In this document: one piece after another, positions 10,401 to 18,455 of the stretch
Numbering within the stretch: position 1 is the stretch's first letter
Layout of the letters: each line of letters begins with the position of its first letter
From: Cohnella herbarum
Lineage (GTDB): Bacteria > Bacillota > Bacilli > Paenibacillales > Paenibacillaceae
NCBI RefSeq assembly: GCF_012849095.1
Contig: NZ_CP051680.1
Coordinates: 310,001-374,000 of the forward strand
Direction of reading: 5' to 3'
Length of the DNA stretch: 64,000 bases
Program-made: the position numbers and the translations under genes
The notes under the pieces: model-generated
Databases searched by the model: none
What the model saw: only the letters and a program-made list of their open reading frames with translations
Told to the model about the DNA's origin: nothing

Positions 10401-11003
10401 GGGTTCGTTAAGTACGGCGCGATCAGCAATAGCCGTATCTCGGGAGCGGTTACTGGAAACAACGATGTCGGCGGTTTGGTCGGCAAAGTATTTCCCGGTA
10501 AGGTCGGAAATAGCTTCAGTACAGCAAACGTAACGGGGTTTTATCGAATCGGCGGCTTGGTCGGATCAGGCTCCGACGCCGCGATAATCAGCGAAAGCCA
10601 TAGCGCGGGGACCGTGACGGGAGTAGCGGATTCCTTCTACGTAGGCGGCTTGGTCGGACAAATAGACGGTTCGCGAGCAACAGTCCGTAATAGTTACGCG
10701 ACCGGAGAGGTGCAAGGGGGCAACCAAGTCGGAGGTTTGGTCGGTGCTAGTCTGGCGGCCAACATCGAAACGAGCTACTCCGTGGGAGACGTAACGGCGA
10801 TTTGGTCGGCTGGCGGATTAGTAGGCATGAATAATTTCGGAACGGTTACCGACAGTTACACGCGATCCAGCGTGACCCTGCAGATAGGCAGGATCGGCAG
10901 CTTCGTAGGCTATAATGCGGGAACGGCGGTTATCCGCAATTACGCCGCGGGAGCCGTGACGGGGGAACGTCGGCCCGTGGCGGTTTTGCAGGCTCTTATG
11001 TAG
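7401..11003 (+). CDS. GLUG-repeat/FN3 surface protein, 5' portion of a frameshifted SLH gene
   Basis: The start at 7401 is chosen because GGAAGGGG precedes ATG and the product then begins with a signal peptide (about residues 1-35, basic start, LLLFLALSVLLAAIL core, cleavage near AVHA). An array of GLUG motifs (VGGLVG followed by SYATG-like strands) occupies about residues 95-330. A linker domain follows, then about three fibronectin type III domains (roughly 605-880) and a second GLUG array to the end. The last residues (ERRPVAVLQALM) are out of frame: GLUG-like sequence continues in another frame and joins the next entry. The intact protein would be about 1,898 residues, secreted and held at the wall by the SLH domains encoded downstream. 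Confidence 0.85.
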   Translation: MKYRGPIKSIKVLLLFLALSVLLAAILPPGRAVHAVDFNGFDGGTGTLSDPYLVSTPAQLDAIRNNLSKSFKLTADIDLSEYGSGAGWVPIGTLGVGLMFKGNIDGDGHSITNLKINRPTANYVGLFGVLSGGSIKNLRLIGPNITAQNYAGPLAGRVWGIYEGQQSVISNSSSSGGSLTGAGWLGGLVGDSLRNAIDNCYSSTAVTGTNSVIGGLVGVIGQGTIDKSYATGNVKAGGIAVGGLVGFNSSVIDISLPSLIRTSYATGNVEGNKSVGGLVGINENSASSLSLSVISDSYAVGRVKGAERVGGLVGYNHTASILNSYAIGAVEGTTERGGLVGASATDRILLSYYDKETTGINEVNQYSKSTEQMKTSDTYTGWEFNGTWAIYSSIHGGYPYLPVAVLTATAALGQGAGTTKLTAAASAGNRLVVQVSANDRAAPGFGDVVPSSGVTDPYLPGLDIEGVDAATNKYISVYEANKDNKVVKFTQITLTEDDILTYAIDELGDQILGALTVGYVSGSQSAHSVTVTRRGTGDLSSLSVEASGGAFTVTQPAVTTLDAGVPSTSFVVTAKDGLAVGTHTSIVTVSADHMTPRTFTVTQVVNAPGAPSLQITNVGNAQATLEWSAINGSTSYRIYKRISAGVYDREEATVTSATYRYSVTGLVNGTNYNFIVRAVIGVAEGADSNEVSATPMTVPGAPTNVMATAGDGQASVAFAAPADDGGSSITSYTVQSSPGGINKIGTASPIVITGLSNGTIYTFTVSATNSKGDGPASETSNAVMHPIGVPIQQSPIEGDKQVTLKWSAVGEATGYRIYKSTVPGTDGTLVDSVSPATLSYTVTGLTNNTSYYFTIRAMNGGIESAASNEVDAMPVRWAGPGAPAGTFAGGKGIVEDPYLIANAAQLNAVRNYLNGSFKLAMDIDLSGYADAAGWEPIGSNDPARVFSGNMDGDRYVIKGLKINRPTDDYVGLFGFVTGNVANLTLDAANIVGRDYVGGVAGFVKYGAISNSRISGAVTGNNDVGGLVGKVFPGKVGNSFSTANVTGFYRIGGLVGSGSDAAIISESHSAGTVTGVADSFYVGGLVGQIDGSRATVRNSYATGEVQGGNQVGGLVGASLAANIETSYSVGDVTAIWSAGGLVGMNNFGTVTDSYTRSSVTLQIGRIGSFVGYNAGTAVIRNYAAGAVTGERRPVAVLQALM
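10974..10984 (+). other. Frameshift site in the surface-protein gene
   Basis: In the first frame GTG GCG GTT TTG leads to a stop at 11001-11003. Adding one G to the GTGG run gives PVGGFAGSYVGLM, a normal GLUG unit that continues directly into the downstream frame. A single-base deletion, real or a sequencing error, is the simplest explanation. Confidence 0.8.
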
Positions 11004-11005
11004 GA

Positions 11006-13096
11006 TTGATGCCTGATAGCAATTACTACGATCTGAGCAGAATCGGATTGAACGACGTTTTTGCCCAACCTGTATCCACGGCTTTGATGAAGACATCCGG
11101 AACATATGCGAATTGGGATTTCAGTCATACGTGGGGGATAGAGGAGACCCTTAATGACGGCTATCCTTATCTTCGGTATTTAGCTCCCGACTTGCCGGCA
11201 ACAGCGGCGCCCGGGGATAGCGGCGGGACGACGAAAGTAACCGCGGAGCCAAGCTTCGGCAACCATTTGGTCATTCAGGTGTCGTCCCAAGAAATCGCTA
11301 CGCCTAAGATAAGCGATGCCATTCCCTCTTCGGGCGTCACGAATCCTTACGTCTCCGGATCCGATATCGACGGAGTAGATGAAGGGACGAACAAATTTGT
11401 TGTTGTGTATGAAGCGGATAATGACAATAGGGTCGTGAAATTCGCACAACTTACGCTGACGAGCGGAGAAATCCGTCCTTATTATCTCATTGAACGGGTA
11501 AATAATCAGTCGCTGGCAACGTTGACCGAGGGCTATGCGCTGGGTACGCGGGAAACGAAGACGATACCGATTACGCGAATTGGGACGGGCGATATAGACA
11601 ACTTGGCGGTGACGGTGAGCGGGACATCTTTCGAGCTTACGCAGCCGACGGTAACAACGCTGAACAACGGAACGCCTTCGACTCGGTTTACGGTGAAGGC
11701 AAAGGGAGGATTAGCGGCCGGTACCTATACCTCAACCGTAACCATATCGGCAGATCATTTGGCGAACGTGACTTTTACTGTCACGCAAGTCGTACAGCCC
11801 GTAGTACGCGTGAAGAATGCTCCTCAGGGCGGATTTTCGGTTGTTCCACCAAGCCGAACGACGATAGACCTTGGAGATGAGAACACCGGAGCAACGATTC
11901 AAGTGAGAGCGGATGTGCAAACCTCTGCGAGCGGAGCAACCTTTTCCAATGTAGAAGTGGATGATGACGTGCTCGTTCAACTGCTAGGGGCATTAAAGGA
12001 TAAGAATGCCGCCTCCCAAACCGTCACAACCGTTGTCGAGGGGGGAGCCGATCAAGTTGTCGTTGATCTTCCGCTGGCTGCAATAAGGAAAGCGATGGTC
12101 GCGAATACTCGCGGTACCCTCATTGTAAGAACGGATTCTACGACCTATGCGATGCCATTGAGCTTGTTGCGGGAATTATCCAAGGATTCGACGGAGGAGA
12201 TGATCTCGATCTCCATTAATAGAATAAGCGGATCGCTCAAGGAAAAAATCGAAAGGGCTGCGAAAGCTCAAGGATTGCTGCTATTGAATCGCCCGACAGA
12301 ATTCAAAGTCGCTATCGGAGATCAAGAAAGATCTGATTTCGGCGAAAATTACGTGGAGCGGATTGTCGATGTAGATTCAGGTGCCGATCCGTCCAAGGCG
12401 ACGGCGGTGCGGTACGATCCGGTTACGGAGTCTTTTCTCTTCGTGCCCTCAACGTTCAAGACAAAAGATAAAGCAACCGAAGTCGTAATGAAATCAACGC
12501 ATAACAGCATCTATATGGTCATTCGAACGGAAAAAACGTTCTCGGATTTACGGGGACATTGGGCGAAGGGAAATATGGAGCTGCTAGCGTCCAAGCTGAT
12601 CGTTAAAGGCTTATCGGCAACCGAGTTCGGGCCCGGGGTTAGCATAACGCGCGCGGAATTTACGGCGTTGCTCGTCCGTTCTCTCGGACTCGGCGCCATT
12701 GCATCCGATCGATCGTTTCAAGACGTGAATGCGAAATCTTGGTATTTCGACGATGTTCAGGCGGCGGTTAAAGCCGGATTGGTTAAAGGTTTGGCGGATG
12801 GAACCTTCCGTCCGGATGATCTTATTACGCGAGAGCAGATGACGGTGATTATGGCGGCGGCTTTAAGATTCGTAGGCAAGGAGCCTGCGGATGCGGACGA
12901 AAATAAATCGCTCGATAGATTTACGGATGAGGATAAAATTCATGCATGGGCATTGGATTCAGCGGCTATTTCTGTTAAGGCGGGAATGATTACTGGCCGT
13001 GAAGATTCGACATTCGCGCCGACCGCATTCGCTACCCGTGCCGAAGCGGGTTCTATGTTGGTGAGAATGCTGCGTTATATTGAATTTATCGACTAG
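11006..13096 (+). CDS. SLH-domain surface protein, 3' portion of the frameshifted gene
   Basis: The frame encodes the continuation of the GLUG protein. Its N-terminal part (tracts such as IPSSGVTNPYV and FTVTQVV) is a diverged copy of a segment in the 5' portion (VPSSGVTDPYL and FTVTQVV), so the gene contains an internal duplication. The C-terminus carries three SLH domains, about residues 511-690 of this frame: SDLRGHWAKG, SFQDVNAKSWYFDDV and RFTDEDKIHAWA, each ending in an ITRAEFTALLVR-like helix. SLH domains bind pyruvylated secondary cell wall polymer. The first in-frame codon offered (TTG/ATG near 11006) has no convincing ribosome binding site and the product lacks a signal peptide, so on its own it is unlikely to be an expressed gene. 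Confidence 0.8.
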   Translation: MMPDSNYYDLSRIGLNDVFAQPVSTALMKTSGTYANWDFSHTWGIEETLNDGYPYLRYLAPDLPATAAPGDSGGTTKVTAEPSFGNHLVIQVSSQEIATPKISDAIPSSGVTNPYVSGSDIDGVDEGTNKFVVVYEADNDNRVVKFAQLTLTSGEIRPYYLIERVNNQSLATLTEGYALGTRETKTIPITRIGTGDIDNLAVTVSGTSFELTQPTVTTLNNGTPSTRFTVKAKGGLAAGTYTSTVTISADHLANVTFTVTQVVQPVVRVKNAPQGGFSVVPPSRTTIDLGDENTGATIQVRADVQTSASGATFSNVEVDDDVLVQLLGALKDKNAASQTVTTVVEGGADQVVVDLPLAAIRKAMVANTRGTLIVRTDSTTYAMPLSLLRELSKDSTEEMISISINRISGSLKEKIERAAKAQGLLLLNRPTEFKVAIGDQERSDFGENYVERIVDVDSGADPSKATAVRYDPVTESFLFVPSTFKTKDKATEVVMKSTHNSIYMVIRTEKTFSDLRGHWAKGNMELLASKLIVKGLSATEFGPGVSITRAEFTALLVRSLGLGAIASDRSFQDVNAKSWYFDDVQAAVKAGLVKGLADGTFRPDDLITREQMTVIMAAALRFVGKEPADADENKSLDRFTDEDKIHAWALDSAAISVKAGMITGREDSTFAPTAFATRAEAGSMLVRMLRYIEFID

Positions 13097-13184
13097 TTTT
13101 TTCGTTGAAGTTGGATTCCTTAAGTTGCTTTAGAATGGTGGATTTATGAACTAATCTTGGATTAGAGGTACCAATAATGCAATA

Positions 13185-13220
13185 TGAGGCTGTCCCATAA
13201 GGGGCAGCCTCATTGCGTTT
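13185..13220 (+). terminator. Terminator after the SLH gene
   Basis: ATGAGGCTGTCCC and GGGGCAGCCTCAT form a long stem with a four-base ATAA loop, followed by TGCGTTTT. It is nearly symmetrical and could act in both directions. Confidence 0.75.
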
Positions 13221-13304
13221 TCAAACGAATAGTTTTTTTGAGAATTTATCATATGAATATTTTCCTGTGCGTTCAAACTGACTTAGCTCGGCAACGGCCG
13301 ACTA

Positions 13305-13469
13305 TCAAGTGATAGAGTTAGAACTTTCAAATCTAGGATAGCATTCAATTTGACCAAAATATCTAAACCCAGTATCTATGACGATATTGTCAATGATTTT
13401 CCGGGAGCCTCTATACTCAATTTCCAATGAAGTGAATAGCAGGCCGTCTCTATACTCGATGTTTATCAT
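13305..13469 (-). pseudogene. Truncated retropepsin-like aspartic protease fragment
   Basis: The minus-strand frame of 54 codons starts MINIEYRDGLLFTSLEIEYR and reaches IVIDTG, the active-site triad expected in small retropepsin-like proteins. After DTG the sequence changes to unrelated residues and stops, whereas family members I know run to about 120 residues. It overlaps the end of the preceding small gene by 20 bases, the arrangement expected for a coupled pair. It looks like a degenerate, deleted gene. Identification rests on the start motif and DTG only. Confidence 0.4.
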
Positions 13470-13719
13470 AATTTTCTCTAAACCCGAACAGAGGCTTTAT
13501 TTCGATTTCTATTTTTTCTTTACCAGTGTGATAAACGAGCAGATCGTTTTTCGAACGAACGAGTTCTCTGGTTGCAATCTTTTCATCTTCAAAGGCTTGA
13601 ATGACTGCAACTTCTTCTACGTAACGAACCTCATCTTCAATGTGGGATTTTAGGATTTGCATTTTCACAAAGCGGTCGGGATACAATTGTCTAACCTCCT
13701 GCCATTGCAAGGTGAACAC
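13450..13719 (-). CDS. Small conserved protein of unknown function
   Basis: The 89-residue product starts MFTLQWQEVRQLYPDRFVK and is rich in charged residues (VRYVEEVAVIQAFEDEKIATREL), with no signal peptide or membrane segment. I recognise this as a type of short soluble protein found in Bacilli, without a known function. It is followed by the retropepsin-like fragment, with overlapping ends. The GTG start is the longest option; its ribosome binding site is weak, so the true start may differ by a few codons. Confidence 0.6.
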   Translation of the reverse strand: MFTLQWQEVRQLYPDRFVKMQILKSHIEDEVRYVEEVAVIQAFEDEKIATRELVRSKNDLLVYHTGKEKIEIEIKPLFGFRENYDKHRV

Positions 13720-13890
13720 CCCCGAGTATTTGATGATTTGATCATAACATTTGGCTATTGGACATGCTACTTAATTGATTTAATTTGCAATTTATCTGTA
13801 TTATTTCTTATATCATCTACATGTAAAAATTGGGTATGCAGTCGACTAAAATGAATACTAAACGTAGAGAAAGTACTAAATCACTATCAG

Positions 13891-14191
13891 GTTTCAATCC
13901 ACGCTTTCCATTTGGAGAGCGACGCCGTATGTTGACCCCGAATAGGTCAGGGTGATTATTTCAATCCGCGCTCTCTATACGGAGAGCGACGAAAATGTCC
14001 AAGCGATCGGTGTTACCGATTAATATTTCAATCCACGCTCTCCATACGGAGAGCGACCTAAGGCTTGTAAACATTGCGGGGCGACAAAAGGATTTCAATC
14101 CACGCTCTCCATACGGAGAGCGACGTAAGCAAATGAAGGAAGCTGAAGCACAGAAGACATTTCAATCCACGCTCTCCATACGGAGAGCTAC
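13891..14191 (-). CRISPR. Short CRISPR array, 5 repeats and 4 spacers, type I-C-like repeat, no cas genes
   Basis: Five 33-bp repeats lie at 13891-13923, 13958-13990, 14025-14057, 14092-14124 and 14159-14191. All four spacers are exactly 34 bp (13924-13957, 13991-14024, 14058-14091, 14125-14158). On the plus strand the repeat starts ATTTCAATCC and ends GGAGAGCGAC, with the palindrome CTCTCC-ATAC-GGAGAG. On the minus strand it ends in ATTGAAAT, as in type I-C repeats, so transcription is probably leftward. The leftmost repeat has changed bases (CTTTCCATTTGG), which fits the old trailer end; the rightmost has one change (GCTAC). No cas gene lies anywhere in the window. Confidence 0.9.
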
Positions 14192-14198
14192 AGCGAGA

Positions 14199-14231
14199 GC
14201 TGCCAGCCCTTGTCCAACTAAGGCTGGCAGC
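14199..14231. other. Perfect inverted repeat beside the CRISPR array
   Basis: GCTGCCAGCC and GGCTGGCAGC are perfect complements separated by 13 bases. It begins eight bases after the last CRISPR repeat, on the presumed leader side. No clear T run follows on either strand. On the minus strand the region further right contains GGGAGATTCGCACC, which recalls type I-C leader sequences; I hold that loosely. Confidence 0.5.
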
Positions 14232-14405
14232 CTCAATAATGCGTTTCGATTGAAAACATCGATGAAAACTCGTGCATTTACTAGGAAAAACCCTAGAGGC
14301 CTTGTCTGGAGCGAGGTGCGAATCTCCCGGGAATATCATGTTGCAAGTCGCGATATAGCGGAACATAGCAAGACAAAAGACAAGAAATAAATACTGGAAA
14401 GGGAG

Positions 14406-14591
14406 GTGCGAGGAATAGGTTATTACGACTATTTACGTCGCGTGAGAGACAAGGAATTAGATGAATATGAATTGTCCAAGCAGTTATTCTTCGAACATGT
14501 CATCAGCGAGCAAAACTTCCATTCGTATGTGGAGCAGGCCGCGAGTGAATTGGAGACGTACCTCAAGTCCCCTTCTGGGGATAGTGGATGA
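14406..14591 (+). CDS. Small hypothetical protein (61 aa)
   Basis: The frame begins with GTG inside GGGAGGTGCGAGG, and a terminator follows 30 bases after the stop. The product is acidic and helical-looking (KELDEYELSKQLFFEHVISE) with no membrane segment or known motif. I do not recognise it. The transcription signal downstream and the biased composition make a real gene likely, but the start is uncertain because the GGGAGG overlaps it. Confidence 0.5.
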   Translation: MRGIGYYDYLRRVRDKELDEYELSKQLFFEHVISEQNFHSYVEQAASELETYLKSPSGDSG

Positions 14592-14618
14592 ACGCAGTTA
14601 ACCTCAGACAGTCGACGA

Positions 14619-14652
14619 AGCCCTGGCTTTTGTGGGCTTTGTTTTTTTGTTC
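14619..14652 (+). terminator. Terminator after the small ORF
   Basis: AAGCCC and GGGCTT pair around TGGCTTTTGT and are followed by TGTTTTTTTG. Confidence 0.65.
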
Positions 14653-14907
14653 AGAATTGAAATTTCCTGCATGGCCAGTATTTTCTACGTAAACGTATAT
14701 GACAGCGTTGGCTCCTTCGTTAAAGGTCCAATTAAATTATTGAGCGACATAGAAAGTTGAATGCAGTCACTTAAATTCCAATTTGATGAAAGCGGCCTGC
14801 ACCGTTCTATTTTAATAGACACCCAATATTGCAATTAATACCCTCTTTATTTTTGCAACTATTAAATCCTCAATTCTCGGCAACATAAGTGGATCGCATC
14901 GCACATT
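14653..14907. other. AT-rich non-coding stretch
   Basis: Between the terminator and the next minus-strand frame I see no conserved gene, repeat or strong hairpin. Stop codons are frequent in all frames. Confidence 0.5.
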
Positions 14908-15150
14908 TCATCTCGAACTCTTCACGCGAAGAGCAACTATGTTCCATCTCGCCCCGCAAGCAAATAATACCTCGGCTATAACCGCAGCATCTTTATCCGT
15001 GCCTGTTGATTTCTTCGCAGATGAAACCTGAATGATATTTTGAAGTTTGGTTTGGAAAGAGGAATTGCTAGCCTCAACGGCATCCCCGAGAACGCGCTCG
15101 CATTGGGCTTGAGCTTTTTTTTCCCGGGATTGTTTTCCGAAATTCATCAA
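14908..15150 (-). CDS. Doubtful small ORF following the LtrA-like gene
   Basis: The 80-residue frame starts with TTG/ATG overlapping the stop of the LtrA-like gene (sequence CTTGATGAAT), which could allow translational coupling. The product (MNFGKQSREKKAQAQCERV at the start) has no signal peptide, membrane helix or motif that I know. Codon use is not distinctive. It may be a real small gene or chance. Confidence 0.3.
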   Translation of the reverse strand: MMNFGKQSREKKAQAQCERVLGDAVEASNSSFQTKLQNIIQVSSAKKSTGTDKDAAVIAEVLFACGARWNIVALRVKSSR

Positions 15151-16274
15151 GTCGTCAACTTAGCATATACAACAAAGAACACCATAACTTCGCCAATGAT
15201 GATGTAATTGGGGAGCAAGAATAACAAGTCCACTATGAAAAATACGCCAAGCAACCCCAAGAAGAACGCTAAATGTGCTCCGCCTAATCTTTGATGCGCA
15301 TGTCTATATTTATGGAAAACTAACGAGGTTGAAAAAAAGTAGAGCAATACGGATCCGAAAATAAAACTTAACATAAACGTATAATTTAACTGTTCCAAAA
15401 ATAAAAGTTGAATCGAAGCCGCGATCATGGACATGGATAAATAGATAAAAAGATGACCGTAGATTATCGTTTGCCCCGCAGTCTCCAAGGACTTGTTCAC
15501 TTTCTTCTCGACATTATCGAAATACTGCCACCACATCGCGATGATTAATACGAAAGTTAACGAAGCAAATAAAATAGATTGCCAAGTCCAGTAACTGGAC
15601 TGTAGAACCGCTAGAATACTGATTACGGATTCGCCAAGTAAAATAAGCGTAAACAGCGAGAAGCGTTCCAATAAGTGGTGTGTATGTATAGGACTTTTCA
15701 CCAAGTATCGCCGACCGAGTATCGGGAGCAAGATGTCTACGGCAATTCCCGCATACAAAACAGCATAGCGAATCCAGGAGTCGAAGAATAGGGATAAAGA
15801 AGATATCGCCAAACCAATCCAGAAGCGACTTCCCAAATATCGGGCCGTGTTCTTTCTGTGCGACTCTTCCTTTTTATGAACCGCAAGGTATTGAATGGCC
15901 GTCATTGCTCTTAATCCAATGTAGCCTATTAGGAACGGAACGTAATATTGATCAAAATCAACCGAGAGGCTGGCCGTCATGATTAACACGAAAAATAACT
16001 GTAGGATCAGAAAAATCCGGTGAGATAAGATGTCTTGACCAAACCGGTTTACGAAAAGCGATTGTCCTACCCAAGCCCACCAGATCGGAACGAAGATGAG
16101 GACGAATTTCATTAAGTATTCGAACGAAATGTAGCCGTTTTCGACATGTAATAAGACATGGCCCGCTTTTGACACCGCCGCTACGAACAGCAAATCATAA
16201 AATAATTCAAGCCAAGTAACCTTCCTATCTGACGAGGCTGGATGGTGTTGATTCGTCGTAGCTTCTTTGTTCAT
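15147..16274 (-). CDS. ltrA: Low temperature requirement A (LtrA) family membrane protein
   Basis: An integral membrane protein of 375 residues with about ten hydrophobic helices. The N-terminal signature KVTWLELFYDLLFVAAVSKA is the hallmark of the LtrA family (first described in Listeria, cellular role unclear). The start at 16274 is chosen because AAAGGAG lies eight bases upstream; an earlier in-frame start 14 codons away has no ribosome binding site. The pattern of paired helices and the RFGQDILSHRIFLILQLFF segment are typical of the family. No operon partner other than the doubtful small frame that overlaps its stop. Confidence 0.85.
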   Translation of the reverse strand: MNKEATTNQHHPASSDRKVTWLELFYDLLFVAAVSKAGHVLLHVENGYISFEYLMKFVLIFVPIWWAWVGQSLFVNRFGQDILSHRIFLILQLFFVLIMTASLSVDFDQYYVPFLIGYIGLRAMTAIQYLAVHKKEESHRKNTARYLGSRFWIGLAISSLSLFFDSWIRYAVLYAGIAVDILLPILGRRYLVKSPIHTHHLLERFSLFTLILLGESVISILAVLQSSYWTWQSILFASLTFVLIIAMWWQYFDNVEKKVNKSLETAGQTIIYGHLFIYLSMSMIAASIQLLFLEQLNYTFMLSFIFGSVLLYFFSTSLVFHKYRHAHQRLGGAHLAFFLGLLGVFFIVDLLFLLPNYIIIGEVMVFFVVYAKLTT

Positions 16275-16397
16275 ACTTCGAGCTCCTTTACGTTGATGGG
16301 TCGATTCCCTACTCATAATTTACTTGAATACTCACCTATCTTAGCTGATGAGATAGATTACGAATAGGGAAATATGATGATTCTAGTTAAATTTCAA

Positions 16398-17597
16398 TTA
16401 TTCCCTAGCAGTTCTTTTACCGATGAAAAAATAAAGCAAAGCCAGAAGCGGCAGGGAGACACCGATGAGAGAGGCGATAGTCCAGCCCCCGTACGCATAA
16501 GACCAACCGCCCAGCGAGGAACCAATGGCTCCGCCGACGAAAAAGATAGACATAAACAGCCCGTTAAGCCGGCCTCTCGCTTCACTTCCCAATGAATAAA
16601 TCACACGCTGACCAAGCACAAGATTTCCCGATACGGCCATATCCAGCGTGATCGCGGAAACAAACAACAGGATAAGAGCAATAGTCGTGTGGCTTTGAAA
16701 AAGCGAAATGAGTAAGAAGGACAAAGCGGCAATGATCATGGCAAGTCCGGTTAACCGCGAGCTCCATCCTTTATCCGCTAGTCTTCCGGCAATCGGAGCT
16801 GCTACCGCACCGCCCACCCCTACTAAAGCGAACCATGCGATGCCTTGCTGCGACATTCCAAAATCATCCGCCAACCGCAGAGGAACGACCGTCCAAAAGA
16901 GGCTAAAAGCTCCGAATAAACACGCTTGATATAAGGCGTAGCGACGTAAAGCGGGCGTCTGTTTCAAGAGGGGGACTAAAGAGATCAATAATTTACCGTA
17001 GGTAACCCCGGGCGCAGGACTACGCTCAGGAAGAGCGCGCGAGAGCAGTATTGCCAACAACGCGATGAGGATTGCCGACAAAACGAATACGGCTTGCCAA
17101 GTCCAGATGCTAGTTACAAAGCTTGCCACCGGACGGGCGAACATGATGCCGAGCAAGAGTCCGCTCATGACGTTCCCGACCACGCGGCCCCTCTGTTCTT
17201 CGGAAGCTAAAAAGGTCGCATAAGGCACGAGGATTTGGGCTACCACGGATCCGATTCCAATAAACAGGGACGCGGTCAGGAACAGCGCCGCATTAGGCGC
17301 GAATGCGGCTGCCAGCAACGCAACGACCGCAACCGCTAGCGTTCCTACCGTTAGACGCCGATTCTCGATAATGTCGCTAAGCGGTACGATAAACAGTAAC
17401 CCCACGACATAACCGATTTGAGTTAATGTGACGATCAATCCTGCTGCGGTGGAAGAAAGGCTCGTCGTAACGCTGATCGGGCCAACAAGAGTTTGAGCAT
17501 AATAGAGATTGGCAACGATCAGACCGCATGAGGCCGCGAGCAGAAACATCATCCAACTTGAAATACGAGCTCCGTTCTTTGCTTGTTCTTTGTGCAT
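16398..17597 (-). CDS. MFS transporter (drug:H+ antiporter type)
   Basis: A protein of 399 residues with twelve predicted transmembrane segments and a central loop near residue 200. The segment QIGYVVGLLFIVPLSDIIENRR is the conserved loop 2-3 motif of the major facilitator superfamily, and the AQTLVGPIS start recalls DHA1-type exporters. Start 17597 follows AGAGGAGG at good spacing. It is divergent from a TetR-type regulator, and the shared intergenic region has three copies of TACTGAACGT, so it is very probably repressed by that regulator and induced by an export substrate that cannot be named here. Confidence 0.9.
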   Translation of the reverse strand: MHKEQAKNGARISSWMMFLLAASCGLIVANLYYAQTLVGPISVTTSLSSTAAGLIVTLTQIGYVVGLLFIVPLSDIIENRRLTVGTLAVAVVALLAAAFAPNAALFLTASLFIGIGSVVAQILVPYATFLASEEQRGRVVGNVMSGLLLGIMFARPVASFVTSIWTWQAVFVLSAILIALLAILLSRALPERSPAPGVTYGKLLISLVPLLKQTPALRRYALYQACLFGAFSLFWTVVPLRLADDFGMSQQGIAWFALVGVGGAVAAPIAGRLADKGWSSRLTGLAMIIAALSFLLISLFQSHTTIALILLFVSAITLDMAVSGNLVLGQRVIYSLGSEARGRLNGLFMSIFFVGGAIGSSLGGWSYAYGGWTIASLIGVSLPLLALLYFFIGKRTARE

Positions 17598-17638
17598 AGA
17601 GATCCTCCTCTTGTTTTTCGCATGTTAAATAAAAACTA

Positions 17639-17756
17639 AACGTTCAGTACACTAATTATATAACTGAATAATATACTGAACGTATGGTTTTGTAAATAGT
17701 CAGTTAAGCATTTATTTTCCTTGGATTATTGAATATACTGAACGTATGGTTTTGTA
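17639..17756. promoter_or_regulatory. TetR operator cluster between the MFS and TetR genes
   Basis: A 10-base core TACTGAACGT occurs three times: on the minus strand at 17639-17650, and on the plus strand within two identical copies of ATATACTGAACGTATGG (starting 17671 and 17733, identity continuing through TTTTGTA). The copies sit where the divergent promoters must be. Autorepression plus repression of the exporter is the natural reading. Confidence 0.75.
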
Positions 17757-17798
17757 TTATTGCGAAATAGAATAAACACGCGAAAGGTGAGGATTCGG

Positions 17799-18377
17799 AT
17801 GCAAGGCCAAAGAGGGCGCCCGCGTAATGTTGAAACGCAGAAGTCTATCCTTTCCGCTGCTTATGATTTATTGCTGGAAAACGGCTTTGGAGCGGTCACG
17901 GTTGAAAAAATTGCCGATCGGGCCAAGGTGAGCAAAGCCACGATCTATAAATGGTGGCCGAACAAGGCTGCCGTAGTCATGGACGGTTTTCTATCTGCCG
18001 CCGCGGACAGACTGCCGGTGCCTGACACGGGTTCCGTGCGGAATGATATTCTCGTACATGCTACAAATTTAGTCCTGTTCTTGATAAGCCGAGAGGGTAA
18101 GATCATTACGGAAATCGTAGGGGAAGGGCAATTCGATTCAGGATTGGCGGAGGCTTACCGGACACGATACTTCCATCCTCGCCGGCTTGAGGCTAGGCGT
18201 CTTCTGGAACAAGGGGTTCAGCGCGGGGAATTGAAAGAAAATCTGGATATCGATTCGATCATCGATCTGATTTACGGGCCGATTTTCTATCGCTTGCTGG
18301 TGACCGGCGATAAATTGGACTCTTCCTACGTGGAGGAATTGGTGATGTATGCTTTTGAAGGTATCCGCTCGACGTGA
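17799..18377 (+). CDS. TetR/AcrR family transcriptional regulator
   Basis: A 192-residue regulator with an N-terminal helix-turn-helix: AAYDLLLENGFGAVTVEKIA followed by KVSKATIYKWWPNKA, typical of TetR proteins. The C-terminal ligand domain has DSIIDLIYGPIFYRLLVTG, as in TetR_C-type subfamilies. Start 17799 is chosen because AAGGTGAGG precedes the ATG by six bases; longer in-frame starts lie inside the operator copy. It is divergent from the MFS exporter and probably regulates it and itself. Confidence 0.92.
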   Translation: MQGQRGRPRNVETQKSILSAAYDLLLENGFGAVTVEKIADRAKVSKATIYKWWPNKAAVVMDGFLSAAADRLPVPDTGSVRNDILVHATNLVLFLISREGKIITEIVGEGQFDSGLAEAYRTRYFHPRRLEARRLLEQGVQRGELKENLDIDSIIDLIYGPIFYRLLVTGDKLDSSYVEELVMYAFEGIRST

Positions 18378-18455
18378 AGTCTTTGAGGGACAGGTCGAGC
18401 GCTTATTTGAAGCTTCTTACCGCAATCTAGAGATGACAGGTCTCCGTAAAATAAT

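Noticed and set aside
13995..14390. Open frame of 131 codons and its minus-strand counterpart
   Set aside because: They run through the CRISPR repeats and spacers; the repeat DNA explains them.
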